This document shows positions 11,960-24,262 of a DNA stretch of 64,000 bases, piece by piece. The notes beneath the pieces were generated by a model. It made no database searches, had not been told where the DNA came from, and saw only the letters and a program-made list of their open reading frames with translations. Origin of the DNA: Engraulis encrasicolus (Eukaryota > Chordata > Actinopteri > Clupeiformes > Engraulidae); contig NC_085861.1 in NCBI RefSeq assembly GCF_034702125.1, positions 52,414,295 to 52,478,294 of the forward strand, given 5' to 3'. Both the position numbers and the translations under genes were made by a program. Within the stretch, counting starts at the first letter, position 1. Every line of letters starts with the position of its first letter.

Positions 11960-14350
11960 CAGTGTTGCCAAAAGAAAATCATCCAAAGTCACTATGGGCT
12001 TGCTGAAAGGCCGATAGAAGTTGCTAGATGACGTCATGACGTTACGTATGACGTCACGTCACGCACGGCGCGCTGATCTACAGAAAACGTGCCCACATGC
12101 CTTCGTCCACAGTACAAATGGGCGGTGCTAGCTACTTTTTGGATATCAGAGCTAATCTGCAGTCCTGCTTCACCGTGGGGAAACGCTTCTGACGGCGGCG
12201 CAGAGTCAGAATTATGTTGAAAAACGATGAATTTGTCACTGAAAATGCACGTTTTAAAAAGTCGCCAGATGCACCAAAAAGTCGCTAAATGTGCTAGATG
12301 AGTTTTATTGTCGCCAGGGCCCAGGATTCACTGCGGTCGGTGTGGCCAGCCTGCTAGTGCTCATTTAAATTTGTCATATGCATATCCCAAGGAGCCGTAG
12401 TGCATCATGTGTCACTTCTGTCTCTACCCGCCACTGAAAATGCATTGTGTGGTGTCGTTGGGAGGGAGACATATTTGGCTCTCACAAGACAAGCGAAATG
12501 GTCGCTGGATTCGGCCAGATTGAGCCTGAAAGTCGCTAAGGGCGGAATTCTCCCACCCGCTTAAGTCAAAAAAAGCGTGCAACAGCGCCTCCGAGCTTAC
12601 TCAAGCCAGTGAGTAAGCGGGGCTTACGCGCGATTTCATCACTTGCGCACTTTGGGTGGGGCCAGGCCAAAATCAGGGAGTTCCCCATGTTAATCAATCC
12701 TAAGCGTATTCTCCCGTCCACTTAAGCGTGTTTGCCTTTACGCGCATCAAAGGGCTGCAGTAAGGTCAAGCGCCACTATGAGGTAAAATTTAATATTGCA
12801 TTTGATGCTCGCTTGGCTCGCATTTTGAACATGTTACACGGTATGCTTTGTTGATGTTCCTTACCGTCAGCGTGAGTCCAAATCGAAATTCATTCACAGT
12901 TCCACATAAACATCCTACATTAATTGTGACAAAATATGACCAGCTGCCCAGAGCATGTTCTCATATCGGTGAACTTACAAACAAAAGCAGGTAATTAATT
13001 AATCAGTATGAGGATCATCATGTTGTCTCCACGGACGGTAACCAAAACCAAAAACACCTCGTTGCATCATAAGTTGACAAGGCACGTCTGACTAAAGACC
13101 GCTGTTCCAGTCATCCTAACAGCCACCCAAAGTATGTCTATTCAAAACAACCTTCACCATTTTCGGGGTGATAATGTTGTAGCCACGACGTTAAGTAAAG
13201 GGTTTTCATTGCAACTCCTCCACTTTCGTGATTTATTGGAACTCGTGCATATGTGCATGTAACCTATTAAACTTTCTGAACTGATGCCCGACATACAAAA
13301 CCGCCACATACTGAGGTAGGCTACAGGTTGTTCTATCTGTTTTTGTAAGGCAGAAAATATTTCCTGAATCTGAATTTTATTACAGCTAAACGTAAAAATG
13401 TAGGCCTACATATCAGATCATGTCTTCGCATTTCGCTTCTGGTCTCTTTTACACACCATCAGCTGCGCGTTTAAGTCCTGGCTTGGCATTGCATGCCCAT
13501 GTCCAATTAAATCCCATGTCTGCGACAGAATATAAAGTCTCTGTTTTTTTCATTACGATCAATTTCCTTGTTCATTCTTCAGCATGCATGTAGCCTAAGT
13601 GTAATATGCTGACAGACAGCTGAGATCCACATATTTCCAATGATATTAATGTCACGTTGCTGTACAGAGAAGCGGAGAAGCACTTTTAAAAGTCAGCAAA
13701 TACAATGTGTTGTTTTAACTGTGGAAATGATCAGCATTTTAAATCAGGTTTTGATTTCTGGACTTGTATAGGCAACACACCAAACTCCATTTTTAACCAA
13801 ACGTTTCATCATGTTTATTATTTCAATTAACCTGTTGCGCACCAAAACGCTGAGTTCCCGCCTAAGGTAGCCTACACATCGCGTTGCCATATCATTATCA
13901 CACGTCCACTACTCGCCTTGTGCTTGTGAAAAGGAGCGGAGATTAGATTTTTAAATGGTTTTGCACAATGCCTTTTGGCATGTGGTTTTAAATTCGAAGT
14001 TAAAGTTCAGATTTGGATCTCAATGGACTGCCGAGGTTTTCACATGGTTGATCTGAAAATCCATGCTCCGTGGTTTCTTTGAAACCACAACTGATGAAGT
14101 CGGGGAAGACTCATCCCCCCATTTTGCTTATATCACGCGCGCTATTTTTCGGAGTTAAGCGCGAGGGGTGTGGTAATATTTCAGAGGGGAGAATGCGCGC
14201 AGGATCAAGGCGCGTAAAAAGTGCGTGCGTAAAACAGACTTAAGTGGAGACGGGAGAATTCCGCCCTAAGTCGCTAGATGATTTTTTTGTCGCCAGAGGT
14301 GGCCAAAAGTCGCTAAATCTAGCGACAAAGTCGCTAAATTGGCAATACTG
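11960..14350. mobile_element. hAT-type element, interrupted by a nested Harbinger-type element
   Basis: The terminal inverted repeats are CAGTGTTGCCAA and CAGTATTGCCAA (one mismatch). They are flanked by a perfect 8-bp duplication, CTCACAGT, at 11952-11959 and 14351-14358. GTCGCTA(G/A)AT subterminal repeats occur at both ends (12260-12310 and 14270-14335). The hAT sequence itself is 11960-12539 plus 14267-14350; the remainder is the nested insertion. No transposase frame is seen. Confidence 0.9.
12540..14266. mobile_element. Nested PIF/Harbinger-type non-autonomous element (1727 bp)
   Basis: Perfect 15-bp terminal inverted repeats (GGGCGGAATTCTCCC at 12540 and its complement ending at 14266) are bordered by TAA on both sides (12537-12539 and 14267-14269). 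A 3-bp TWA duplication is the Harbinger signature. CTTAAG and ACGCGC blocks recur just inside both ends, and a TIR-like segment TTCTCCCGTCCACTTAAG recurs internally at about 12710. No DDE transposase or Myb-like frame was found. Confidence 0.85.
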
Positions 14351-14358
14351 CTCACAGT

Positions 14359-15151
14359 AGATATTGAAGACGGACTCTCTGGCTACCCCGCCCAGGGGTG
14401 ATAGTGAAAAAAAATGCTGAGCCTGAACTTTTTTCCCTGCTCTAACGACGATGACAAGATACTGCATAGTGACATAACGTAGACCTATTTTGACACATTA
14501 TTCAAATATTTAATAGCCTATGTATGACCATTATTCAAGCCTGATAGTAGAAGAAAACCCTGAACCTGTAACAGTTTCTGAGAAAAGAATACATTCTTTA
14601 TTTGCGACAGACACAATGGTCCACATCATACATATACAAAACCTAATGGCTAATTATTATCAATGTTTTTATTGTTGCAAACTCTGTCAAGCCTGAAATC
14701 AGGCATGGAGCCTGAATACTATCAGCCCTGCTCCGCCTGAACTGTGGACAGTCCCTAAGAAAAGAGAAAAAAAGGGGAAAAAAGCAACAGTATTGGCCCC
14801 TGAGCTCGGTCCAGCGGGGAAATGCCCTGTACACCTAATAACCAGTCCAGCCCTGTCTTCTCTGCTGTTTATACATTCAGCGGCTGTACAGTAAGACTGA
14901 CGCTCCACAGCTCCTAGCTGTCTGAGTCAGCACAGCCAGAGATAAATAACAGTCTTTCAATTTAGACCACTTCCCTAATAACTGGATAGAGTTCATAGAA
15001 GGTGTTTCATTTTAGATGCCACTCAGGGCTTGGCAGGGGAGACAAGGCGCTACGGGACAAAAGTGATGCCCAGGCGCGAGCGAGCTACGAGTGTCGCCTG
15101 CTGCCAAAAGCCACTTATTTCACCTTCGGACCATGCAGACCCAGTGTGTCC
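14359..15151. other. Unassigned sequence
   Basis: No gene or element recognised. Short minus-strand frames at 14240-14908 have no family features. Confidence 0.4.
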
Positions 15152-15176
15152 ATGTGCATATGCGTGTGTGTGTGTA

Positions 15177-15216
<40 letters not shown>

Positions 15217-15270
15217 TGAGCGTGCGCGTGTGCGTGTGCATGTGCATGCATGCGTGCGTGCGTGTGTATG
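15152..15270 (+). repeat. Compound (GT)n/(GA)n/(GC-GT)n microsatellite
   Basis: GT repeats, then GA repeats (15192-15216), then GTGC/GCAT-rich interrupted repeats. Confidence 0.93.
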
Positions 15271-15770
15271 CAGATGCAGATTGAGTTATGGACTACAACA
15301 AAAGCTTTTACCGTTACCGCCAAGCACAGTGATGTGCACATTAAAATTGGCTCAGTTTTGAGCAGAGCTCTCAACTAACACTTCAACATAGTTTTCAAAC
15401 TTTCAGCAACTGCATGCTTAGTCACACACCACCATTCATTCTACTTTATTTCAAGCAATTTAGCAAAGACAGCAGTACTGCTTTGTACAGTATTTATTTA
15501 GACAATACTATAGACTTTGCTTTCTCTTGTACTGCAAGATGCCTTGTGTAACTGAGCCTTACCAGTATGGACAGTAGGCTATAAAGTGAAAATCAAATTA
15601 TCCAATAGTACAAGTAAACCCAAATGCTTATGGATGGCATTTAGGTTAAATTGGTACGAGTTGCCCAAAATATGAATACAACCAGAAAAGGGATACAGTG
15701 TGTCTGAGACTTACTTGATACTTGAAGAACTACAAGTGTTATAATAAACACTCTAATTTTGTGTGCGGGT
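15271..15770. other. Unassigned sequence
   Basis: No gene or repeat recognised. Confidence 0.4.
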
Positions 15771-15778
15771 GTGTGCGT

Positions 15779-16259
15779 CAGGGATGGAAATAAGCACCCG
15801 TCCACCTGCCAGTGACGGGTAAATTTCAGTGGTGACTGGTCAATTTTTCAACCCACCAGTCATATTGACAGGTGAAAACTTTCACCTCCACTCTAGCCTG
15901 AGTGTCCAAGCGATTTTTTTTGTCCAATGGAATTTGCCATTCTTCACCCTAGAATTGATTAGAATGCAGGAAATTGTATTTAAAAATTCAAAAATTTCTG
16001 GGGAAAGATCCCCAGACCCCCAACCATGTAATAAGTCCTCCTTTCTGGTGTTGAGGACATAGTCAACCAAACGCAGACATTTAGATATATAATCATAATA
16101 ATAATTCCAATAATAATAGTTTGACTAATTATAATAATGAACTGATTTCGACTACTATTGTTATTATTATATGAGTTGACAAAATGCCGAGTGACTGGTT
16201 GATTTTGAAATCTACCTGCCACAGTTACTGGTGGGGAAAAAACTCAAGTTCCACCCCTG
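15779..16259. mobile_element. hAT-type MITE (481 bp) inside a GT microsatellite
   Basis: The ends CAGGGATGGAA and (complement) CAGGGGTGGAA are flanked by a perfect 8-bp duplication, GTGTGCGT, at 15771-15778 and 16260-16267. Subterminal AGTGACTGG/ACTGGT copies are present. The interior is AT-rich with ATAAT repeats and has no coding capacity. The duplication derives from a GT-rich target. Confidence 0.88.
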
Positions 16260-16457
<198 letters not shown>

Positions 16458-16754
16458 AGCACATCATTTATTGTCACACCTTCACTGGTTCACATCACAG
16501 GATACAGCCATCTCCATAGTTCCAAATCCTGCATAGAGGGAGGAACCCTCTCCCTCATGAGGACAGCACAATATGACATGAGTGCAACCCCATTACTACC
16601 AAATGAAACACAGCTTATGGCTACTATCAACTATCCATACACAAGCCTTTGTCCATACACATTTTCTTCCCAGAGAGAAAGAGAGATAGAGAGAGATGGA
16701 GAGACAGAGAGAATGTAGGCCTCGGTCTTAGCATTAGCACTTCAGCCACCTTAC

Positions 16755-17111
16755 TGGGCGAATACACCAGCCACGACATGAGTGAGGCGAGCGACGGAAG
16801 TAATTGACTTTGTATTGAGTCGCATGACAAAAGCGATTCTGGAGACTAGAGGCAATTTGCGCGACTAGAGCAACAGTTTGTCGTTGAAGGCTCGGCAATA
16901 GTATGCAAATGAGCTATGATGCTGCTCGGCGACAAACCGCCACAGCCAACTGCTGTATAGAGGTCAGTAACCACAGCCAATGGGGAATGTTGGAATGCGT
17001 GCATTCTGCTTTCAACGGACATACTCTAGTCGCTTCAATCGCTCGTACCGCTGCTGTACAGAAGCGATTCTCTGTCGCTTCAATCGCGTCGCGGCTGGTC
17101 TATTCGCCCGG
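16755..17111. mobile_element. Terminal-inverted-repeat element, superfamily unassigned
   Basis: Left end TGGGCGAATACACCAGCC pairs with right end GGCTGGTCTATTCGCCCG; CGCGAC/GTCGC motifs follow on the inside of both. TTAC flanks both sides (16751-16754 and 17112-17115), a possible 4-bp duplication. Internal AGCGAT/TCGCTT repeats are frequent. No coding frame. Confidence 0.65.
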
Positions 17112-17115
17112 TTAC

Positions 17116-18288
17116 ACTTGCTGTCTAAGTCCTCTTACATTCTCTTCCTTCCTTCCCACTCTGACCTCTTAATTGTGGTGCATGTATCTTCTGGAGCAGT
17201 GTCTAGGCATTCTGGCAGGAAGTATACATACACCAAGCCGCTGTGACATTGATGAGCTTCTTGCCTGCTCCTTCTGGATAAACATGTTGTATCTGAAAAC
17301 AAAGAAAGCGTGGCAAATTATGTCACGCATCAATATAAGGATCTTTGGGAATTGGCCTCAGAAAGTAAGCACAGTTTACTTACCAATACTGATTGGGTGA
17401 TATCAAGGGATATTACAGCACATCTGGGAGGTTCCTGGTGTTTACCTATTTGGTTTGAGTCCATTCCACTCATCTAACATATTGGAGAACGCAAACCAGA
17501 CCTTCTATCGAAATGAGTGAAATGTAGTGCTTTCTCGCTTTCATTACAACCCCTAATAAGCCAGTGGGAAAAGAGTGCAAATAAATAGCTTGCACTCAGC
17601 TACAGACATTTAATTTGTGAGATGAATTACTAGACTAGCTTGTAATAAATAAGGGAGAAAAGAGGAAGGGGCCTGTGTGATGTGCTCCTACGAGCAAGGC
17701 AGTCACACGGAGTACAAACACCTGAAATGCAATCCCTTTTTTCTTTAATCATCCAACACCTTGTTGCCAATACACAGGAAAACAATTTGCATCGTTAAGT
17801 CAACACAGAGAGTTAATGTAACACCATCTAGAGTAGGCTATGTTTGGTCCCAGAGTATTCTGGAAGTGTCAAATTAAGACTGCAATTTTTTTACATTTGT
17901 CATCAGGCAGCTTTCTTCAGGACACCAGACATGACTCGCTGTCTGACAAGTATTTGACGTTTCACAATGCGTTGTCTTTTCTTCTCCCTTCTTCTCCAGG
18001 GGGGTGAAAGAGAGTGCATAAACGTCATGTTAGTCATCAGCTGTGTGAGTGTGAACGCTGTGTCTCACAGGTGCGTTGGCATTACAGTTTTGATGGATGC
18101 GGCTTTGTGAGGGTTAGCGATGCAAGGCCCCAGCCTACTCTCTATTACATGAGCCGCAAACGGCCACTGACAGCGTCGTGTTATCTGGTGCCGTACAGGC
18201 TCTGCAGAAAAGGTGTGAAGACGATGGCCGCCTTTGAATCATCTATCATGGAAATCATATTTCACTGCCACCGGCGAGAAGAGAAGAA

Positions 18289-18321
<33 letters not shown>

Positions 18322-19865
18322 AGAGAGAGAGAAAGAAAAAGAGTAGTGTTAGGGAGTGTGATGGCAAGGAGAGGAGTATCTTCCCTCAGCAGTGTCAGCA
18401 TGACAAATCAATGCGCAAACATGGACGTCGAGAATGAGAGAGCGAAGACGGCGGGTGGTGGGACGCAGGTGGGGTGGGGGTTTGTGGTGGGGGAGTGCGT
18501 TGGGTTGTGGTGGGGGAGAGGTAACAGTAGAAATGATGGGGAGCGTCAGAGGACAAACAGCACGCTGCTGGTGCAGCAGAAAAAAAAATAACTGCTACCC
18601 GATAGCAATCGAGCGCGACCTGCTCACATGGCAAACAAGGCCTGTTGCACTTTCCACCTGATGTCCCCATTTCATGAAAAGCTGGCCAAGCGCCACAATC
18701 TTTATAACCTACAAGCATTGCCAGCCAGGGAAAGGATGGTGAAGCTTTTTCCCCTTTCTTCTTTATGTTCAGCTCCTATCCACCAGATTCAATAGCCCAC
18801 CACGTTATACTGTAGACTCCACTCAACACAGAAGAAAAGGTTGCAACGTGAAAAGGTTCCCATTGATCAGTCCCTCATATGGGCCGGGACTAGAAGGGCA
18901 TCTCATGGTCACTGGTTTCCACTCATCCCTGACAAGAGTATCTCTCTGATGGGTTAAGGGAAGGGTGGAGCTTGTGGTAGTGATGGTGGTGGTGGGTGGG
19001 TGGATGGTCTTCGTGATGGAGCATGCGTTAAAAAAAAGCCCTCCAAGATGAATCGGTTTGGTACGGCTCATTACTGAATTCATAAATCAAGAGGACACAA
19101 TAAGCAAATAAATATGTATGAGACCACACAGGCGTCTTTTAAGATGTTAGTCCTGTTAATTGATTTGAGACGAAGACCAGGCAAGCAAAGAAAGAGGCCC
19201 CATAGGAGAGGAACGGGAGGGTGGGGTGCTGTGGGGTGGGCGAGAAAAAGAGAAATTGCAGAACTTCATCCCTGATGCAAACTTGAGATATGCTTGACAT
19301 GAGATTGATTGCATCGCTAATAATCTCTCTAAGCGAACATGCCCACACATAAGTACATATTTAATTATTTTTTTACACCGTTTTATTTTTCTGTTTACTT
19401 AGATGACAAGTGAATAGTAAACACGCCGGCTTCAACCCATCAGCTTTAATGGAACACAATATGTCACGGGGAGGGAGAGGGAGACTGAGTGGCCTGTAGT
19501 ATAAATGTCTTTTCAATTTGCCCTCCCAAGACGCTCCACAGGCTTTCTCTCTCCCAAAGTTTAAGAGCTATTTTCCTGAAATTAATTTCATTCCCTGCCC
19601 CTCTTTCATCTCCTGTTCATCCATCACTGTTTAGCGTTGCTCCGCGCCATGGTGCCCTTGCTCCCGACATTGAAAAAGCGCTCTGTCTTTCTTGTTTGTT
19701 CCTCCACACAGTCAGACTACCTTTGCCGGAGGACACGGGGTCTCTCTTTCTCTTCCTCCCTCTCTTTCTCTTCCCTCTCTATCTCTCTCTTCATGCAAAA
19801 TGATGTGCACATTAGCAGAGCAGAGAGAAGCTGACAATACAGAAGAGAGTGATAGAGAAAGCCAA

Positions 19866-19866
<1 letters not shown>
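17116..19866. other. Unassigned sequence
   Basis: Mostly unique-looking; a short (GT)n(GA)n tract lies at 18290-18333 and a GT/GGT-rich stretch at 18455-18540. No gene is supportable. Confidence 0.4.
18290..18333 (+). repeat. (GT)n(GA)n microsatellite
   Basis: Short GT run followed by about twelve GA units. Confidence 0.9.

Positions 19867-19927
<61 letters not shown>
19867..19927 (+). repeat. (GA)n microsatellite
   Basis: About 30 GA units, followed to about 20100 by purine-rich, AGAGA-interrupted sequence that opens a spurious long minus-strand frame. Confidence 0.95.
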
Positions 19928-19932
<5 letters not shown>

Positions 19933-20108
19933 ATGGCATTAGAAAGGTAAAGAAATACACAGAGAGAGAAAGTAAAGAGATAGAGAGAAAGACAGAGAAA
20001 TAAAGAGTGTTAGAGACACACATGAAAGTAGTTAGAGATAGGGACAGAGATGTACAGATGGGAGGGCTAAAGGGAAAGAAAGAGAGAGAAAGAAAGGGAC
20101 ATGAAGGG

Positions 20109-20160
20109 AGTGTGTGTGTGTGCGTGCATGCGTGTCTGCATGCATGCGTGTGCGTGTGTG
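20109..20160 (+). repeat. (GT)n/(GCAT)n short tract
   Basis: Interrupted GTGTGC/GCATGC repeats. Confidence 0.8.
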
Positions 20161-20512
20161 AAGGACAGAGAGAGAGATGGTGGGGTGTTGATGTGATGAT
20201 GAAACACGGTGCTTTGCATTGCACAGGTGTGGCGGGACTCTCTGATAATAGCTCCTTTCCATCACTGATCATCAGTGCCAATAGCAGAGAGCCATACCCA
20301 TGCCAGGCTGCCACGCCCCGGCCAGGCCGTCGCTGTGGCTGATGGATAGAGGCTGAGTGTGCACGACGGTCCCGTCAAGAGTATCCATCAAGAATATCAC
20401 CACAGGTGACCTTGACTGAGACTGACTGACCTATGCATCTCTAGCACTGACCGCTAAGAAAAAAAAAGAATATTATTCTAAGATACAGAACCGGGAGTCA
20501 TTTTTTTGATGA

Positions 20513-20567
20513 GCTGTGCGTGCGAGCGTGCGTGTGTGCATGCGTGCGTGCGTGCGTGCGTGCATGC
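20513..20567 (+). repeat. (GTGC)n microsatellite
   Basis: Interrupted GCGT/GCAT units. Confidence 0.85.
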
Positions 20568-20843
20568 CTTGGAGTTGTAGTGACTTTGCAGCTGTGTTAT
20601 GGCTGACTCTTTTTGTGCTCTTTTAGTATCAGCTTTACCCTGAAGAGGGTGACCTTTTCCCTGTCTTTTCTTTCCGGTGACTCAAGTGCTATGGTTTGGT
20701 CAGCCATGCTGCTAAAGCAAGACCCGCTAGGCTGGCCATTTCCACATTTCCACAATGCCATTTCCCTTGGAGTAAGTGCCTCCTCCAAGTCCACTGGTGA
20801 CTCACTCCTCTACACACACATGCACAAACACAAGCATGCAAGC

Positions 20844-20844
20844 A

Positions 20845-20923
<79 letters not shown>

Positions 20924-21043
20924 ATAGACACTAACACACATATGCAAGCAAACAAGCAAGCACATACACACAAACGTGTACGTGCGCGCACACATTATGC
21001 ACAGACACGCGCACACACACGCATGCACACACACACACACGGT
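20844..21043 (+). repeat. (CA)n microsatellite with degenerate continuation
   Basis: About 37 CA units to 20920, then CA-rich degenerate sequence to 21043. Confidence 0.95.
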
Positions 21044-21087
21044 TTTCCACTGATCAAGTAATGCAAACTCCTTACACGCGCATACAC

Positions 21088-21489
21088 CAGGGCTTGACAC
21101 TGGCACCTGCCACCGTCCAAATGTTGGCAAACCTTGGCTGTGGCTAGTAACTTTCGATGTCACTACCCAATTTGGCTGGCAGCTTACTCCTTATACATAG
21201 GCCCCTACGTATCATTGTAGCCTACATTCTGTTGTTTGCCCCTTGTGTATCAATTGTTTGTATTTAAGCTCAAGAAAAAGCTCAGTAACTATTCTTGATA
21301 TATTTCCATGTAGAAAACTACACTCACCTTGCATTAGCACCTCATCTTCTGACGTTAGATGTACACTATCATTATAAAGAAAAAAAATACTATCAAATCT
21401 GTGGCTAGTGGAATACCTGAATGGCTAGTGACTCGGGAAAACCACTAGCCACAGTGGCCGATGGGTGAAAAAGTTAATGTCAAACCCTT
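21088..21489. mobile_element. hAT-type MITE (about 400 bp)
   Basis: It begins CAGGGCTTGACACTGG and ends near GTTAATGTCAAACCCTT, the inverted form of the same terminus. Flanks GCATACAC (21080-21087) and GCACACAC (21490-21497) match at 7 of 8 positions. GGCTAGT and CACTAGCCA subterminal repeats resemble those of the 4687-5996 element, so both probably belong to the same hAT lineage. Confidence 0.75.
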
Positions 21490-21660
21490 GCACACACGCA
21501 CACACACAATTTCGTAACTCCTCCCATCCAAACCCACTGCCAAGCCCTCTTCATCTACCTGTCTATCTTACCTGTAGAGACAAAAAACGTAGATCCCTGG
21601 CACCACTCTCCACCAAGTACATTTGGGCCCATTGTAGGACATGAGCTGGATTGTCTAAGC

Positions 21661-22010
21661 CAGTGTTTCTCAACTGGTGGGTCGCGACCCAAAAGTGGGT
21701 CGCGGAGGGGTCATGGGTGGGTCGCGGGGCCTTGGTGTAAAAAAACGAAATTCTAAAAAAAAAAAATCCAACTTTTCCTGCAACAATTTACAACTTTTAT
21801 TTTGATAGGCTAGTGAACTCCGTGTCATCTGTCGTCATAGATACAATCTGAATGTTTATGTGAGATAGATAGCGTGCAACCAGTCATTCGAGTCTTGGTT
21901 ACATTTTGAGAATTGCATTGAATTGACTTGAACGCTAAAAAAAATTGGGTCGCGACCGAATGAGAGTGGAAAATGGTGGGTCCCAAGACTGTTCCAGTTG
22001 AGAACCACTG
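21661..22010. mobile_element. hAT-type MITE (350 bp)
   Basis: Begins CAGTGTTTCTCAACTGG and ends with the complement, CCAGTTGAGAACCACTG. GTCTAAGC (21653-21660) and GTCTTAGC (22011-22018) form an 8-bp duplication with one mismatch. TGGGTCGCG is repeated inside the left end and GGGTCGCGACC near the right. Confidence 0.85.
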
Positions 22011-22086
22011 GTCTTAGCTGTGTGGTAATATCTGCAAAGTAACCCCCTCATTATACAGTAGCCTACACAGTACAGTACACAGGAAA

Positions 22087-22205
22087 GCCAACAGCGGCGG
22101 GAGACCAAGCCAGGCCCAGAATCAGGGTTTCATTACATTGCATTAAGATTGAACTTTTAGATTACTTTGTCCTGGGCCCAGAAAATGCTATAAGCAGCCC
22201 TGACT
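22087..22205 (+). repeat. G/C-rich dispersed repeat, copy 1 (partial)
   Basis: Shares CAGGCCCAGAAT, TTCATTACATTGCATT and ATTACTTTGTCCTGGGCCCA with copies near 24105, 29113, 38590 and 44067. It ends AGCAGCCCTGA, as other copies end in GC(G/A)GCCCTG. Confidence 0.6.
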
Positions 22206-22744
22206 ATATGTACTACCCTCAGGACCTAGCCAGGCTGTTGTCACCTACATATGTCACTGATCGATTTCATTTCACTCCAGAAACTAAGTCAGGCATGGCT
22301 GGCAGAGCAAAACCATTCGCCTGGACCAGGAAGTAAGCAGCCAACCAATCAGAAGAGAAATGAAATTACGGTGATATTGCCTGTTCGGATCTGTCACTGG
22401 TTCAGGAATTGCGTACAGTATGTCACAACAAACATGATTGGTGGTTAAATCCCTACAGTACAAACTTAAAAAGGAGTGAACAAATCCTGATGTCACAAGG
22501 TCAGAACGCCTTCTACAAAATGAAAGTCACTGAGTCTGATCACTTGCCTCTATCACTTGATGCTGCTATAGCCACTTTATTCTCAACCCTATTAGGCCTA
22601 CTGCTATGTGCCTGTGTGCCTGCAGGATTTTTTGTATAGTTTTTAGTTTATGTGTAGTAGACAGTATTTAATAGTAGGCTATTTAAAGTTGTTTTATTGT
22701 ACATATGTTTATTGTGTTGATATGTGTAATTTATGAAGCTTTAA
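22206..22744. other. Unassigned, possibly LINE 3' UTR
   Basis: AT-rich sequence leading into a retroposon-type tail; no ORF2 motif recognised. Confidence 0.3.
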
Positions 22745-22870
22745 ATCTAATTGTACTTGTATAATGTCAATAAAGGCTTTCTATTCTAATCTATTCTGTT
22801 TTATTCTATTCTATTCTAATCTATTCAATTCTATTCTATGCTATGCTATGCAATGCCATGTTATGCTAGG
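22745..22870 (+). repeat. Retroposon 3' tail with (ATTCT)n expansion
   Basis: GTCAATAAAGGCTTTCTATTCT is followed by tandem, drifting TATTC/AATCT and then ATGCT units, the usual form of a LINE tail with short-repeat addition. Confidence 0.7.
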
Positions 22871-22895
22871 CTAGTCCATTAGAGGTCGGTTCATT

Positions 22896-23381
22896 GGTCA
22901 GACAGCCCATTAGTCCGACAGCCTGTAAGTCAGACAATAAGCCATACAGGAGCATCACACAGCTACTGGAGTAGGCTAGGCTACACGTGGGCACCTCTTT
23001 TCAGTGAAATACATGGCTTTACTGACGGTTAGGGTTAGGAATTGTTTTGGTTTGGGCATAGTTCTTACTTTTCAGTAAACTTAATAGTGAATATCTACAA
23101 ACATGACGCTAAAATTACTGTATAGAACATGCTTTTAATGGCGGTTAGGGAATTGTTTAGGTTTGGGCATAGTTGTAGCCCCTTAATGCGCGCCGTACCT
23201 CCAGTGGCACGCTGTACTAGTCATTGAAATGTAACTACCACAGCACTACAATACTATGACACAACACAGACCCTTCAGTAATGCACCACGACTTGGTCAT
23301 TACCATACTGGTAACAACAAATGTATAAAGCCGCGTCTTAAGGGGTTAATATGTCTGGTCGGACTAATGGGCTGTCTGACC
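22896..23381. mobile_element. Inverted-repeat element with 24-bp perfect ends
   Basis: A perfect 24-bp inverted pair (22896-22919 and 23358-23381), containing CAGACAGCCCATTAGTCCGA, bounds about 486 bp. Inside, a segment with GGTTAGGG and GTTTGGGCATAGTT is duplicated (23009-23070 and 23128-23178), and a separate repeat copy (23176-23349) sits next to the right end. Superfamily and exact ends are unresolved. Confidence 0.65.
23176..23349 (+). repeat. 170-bp dispersed repeat family, copy A
   Basis: TAGCCCCTTAATGCGCGCCG to CGTCTTAAGGGGTTAA, with imperfect inverted termini (CCCCTTAA / TTAAGGGG). It shares CACTACAATACTATGACA and GACTTGGTCATT with copies B (58130-58302) and C (32005-32173, minus). 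Confidence 0.8.
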
Positions 23382-23698
23382 ACTGACATAACCATTCAAT
23401 CATGATGAACCAGGCTTCAGAGGATCTGAATCGCATGGAATATCAGCATTTCAGTGTATTTTTCTGTTTCCCTGTGGCTACAGTGTCCATGTTCATAACC
23501 TTTGTAGAACCTTTGTTTTCTGTTGATGATTGGGGTTTTTTGTTTGTTTGTTTTTTTTCACTACAGCTATGCTATTGTTTTGGATGGATCATTGTATAAT
23601 TTTGTAAGTGGAAAGGATTCTCTCCCTTGTGTAAAACTAACCCTCGTCCACCCATTCATTTTGCCTTTGCGGGGGGTCTGCTGACTAGGCAGTAGATG

Positions 23699-23702
<4 letters not shown>

Positions 23703-23790
<88 letters not shown>
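23703..23790 (+). repeat. (GA)n microsatellite
   Basis: About 44 GA units. Confidence 0.97.
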
Positions 23791-23793
<3 letters not shown>

Positions 23794-24104
23794 AGAAAGA
23801 GGGGGAAATAGAGAAGGACAGAAACAAATAGCAGTTCTGTAGATAATTACATGAAGCATGCGTGGAAAGATGATTGCACCACTTTGCTGACGCATTTCCA
23901 GGCTACACCTGAAAATTGCCACTCAGCGACGAACACCCACAGAGTTTTTCTCTGGACAGTTACAGTTATGCTTCTTTTTTCTTCTATACAAACAAACATA
24001 AATGTGGCCCCTGACTTGCTGTTTGAACTGAGCGAACTCAGCAGTTGTTCTCTTTAGCCGCAGTGCTGAGAGGGTTCATTGTTGCATTGGGATTGTGGGG
24101 TTTC

Positions 24105-24262
24105 TCTGGCCAGGGGAGCAGACAAGGAGGGACAAAGGGGTCAGTTTTCCCAGGTCCAGGGAAAGAGGGGTCCCAGAATTGCGTCCACATTACATTGTAT
24201 GTATTGATGGAGTAAACGACTTGTCCCAGGCCCCCTCAAAGCTGTCAATGGCCCTGCTGGCC
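24105..24262 (+). repeat. G/C-rich dispersed repeat, copy 2
   Basis: Reads GGACAAAGGGGTCAGTTTTC, then CCCAGAATTGCGTCC, ATTACATTGTATGTATTG, and ends AATGGCCCTG. It overlaps a spurious 135-codon frame at 24095-24502. Confidence 0.7.

Noticed and set aside
19712..20314. 200-codon minus-strand frame
   Set aside because: Composed mostly of Leu-Ser and Thr-His runs from GA and GT repeats; no family signature.
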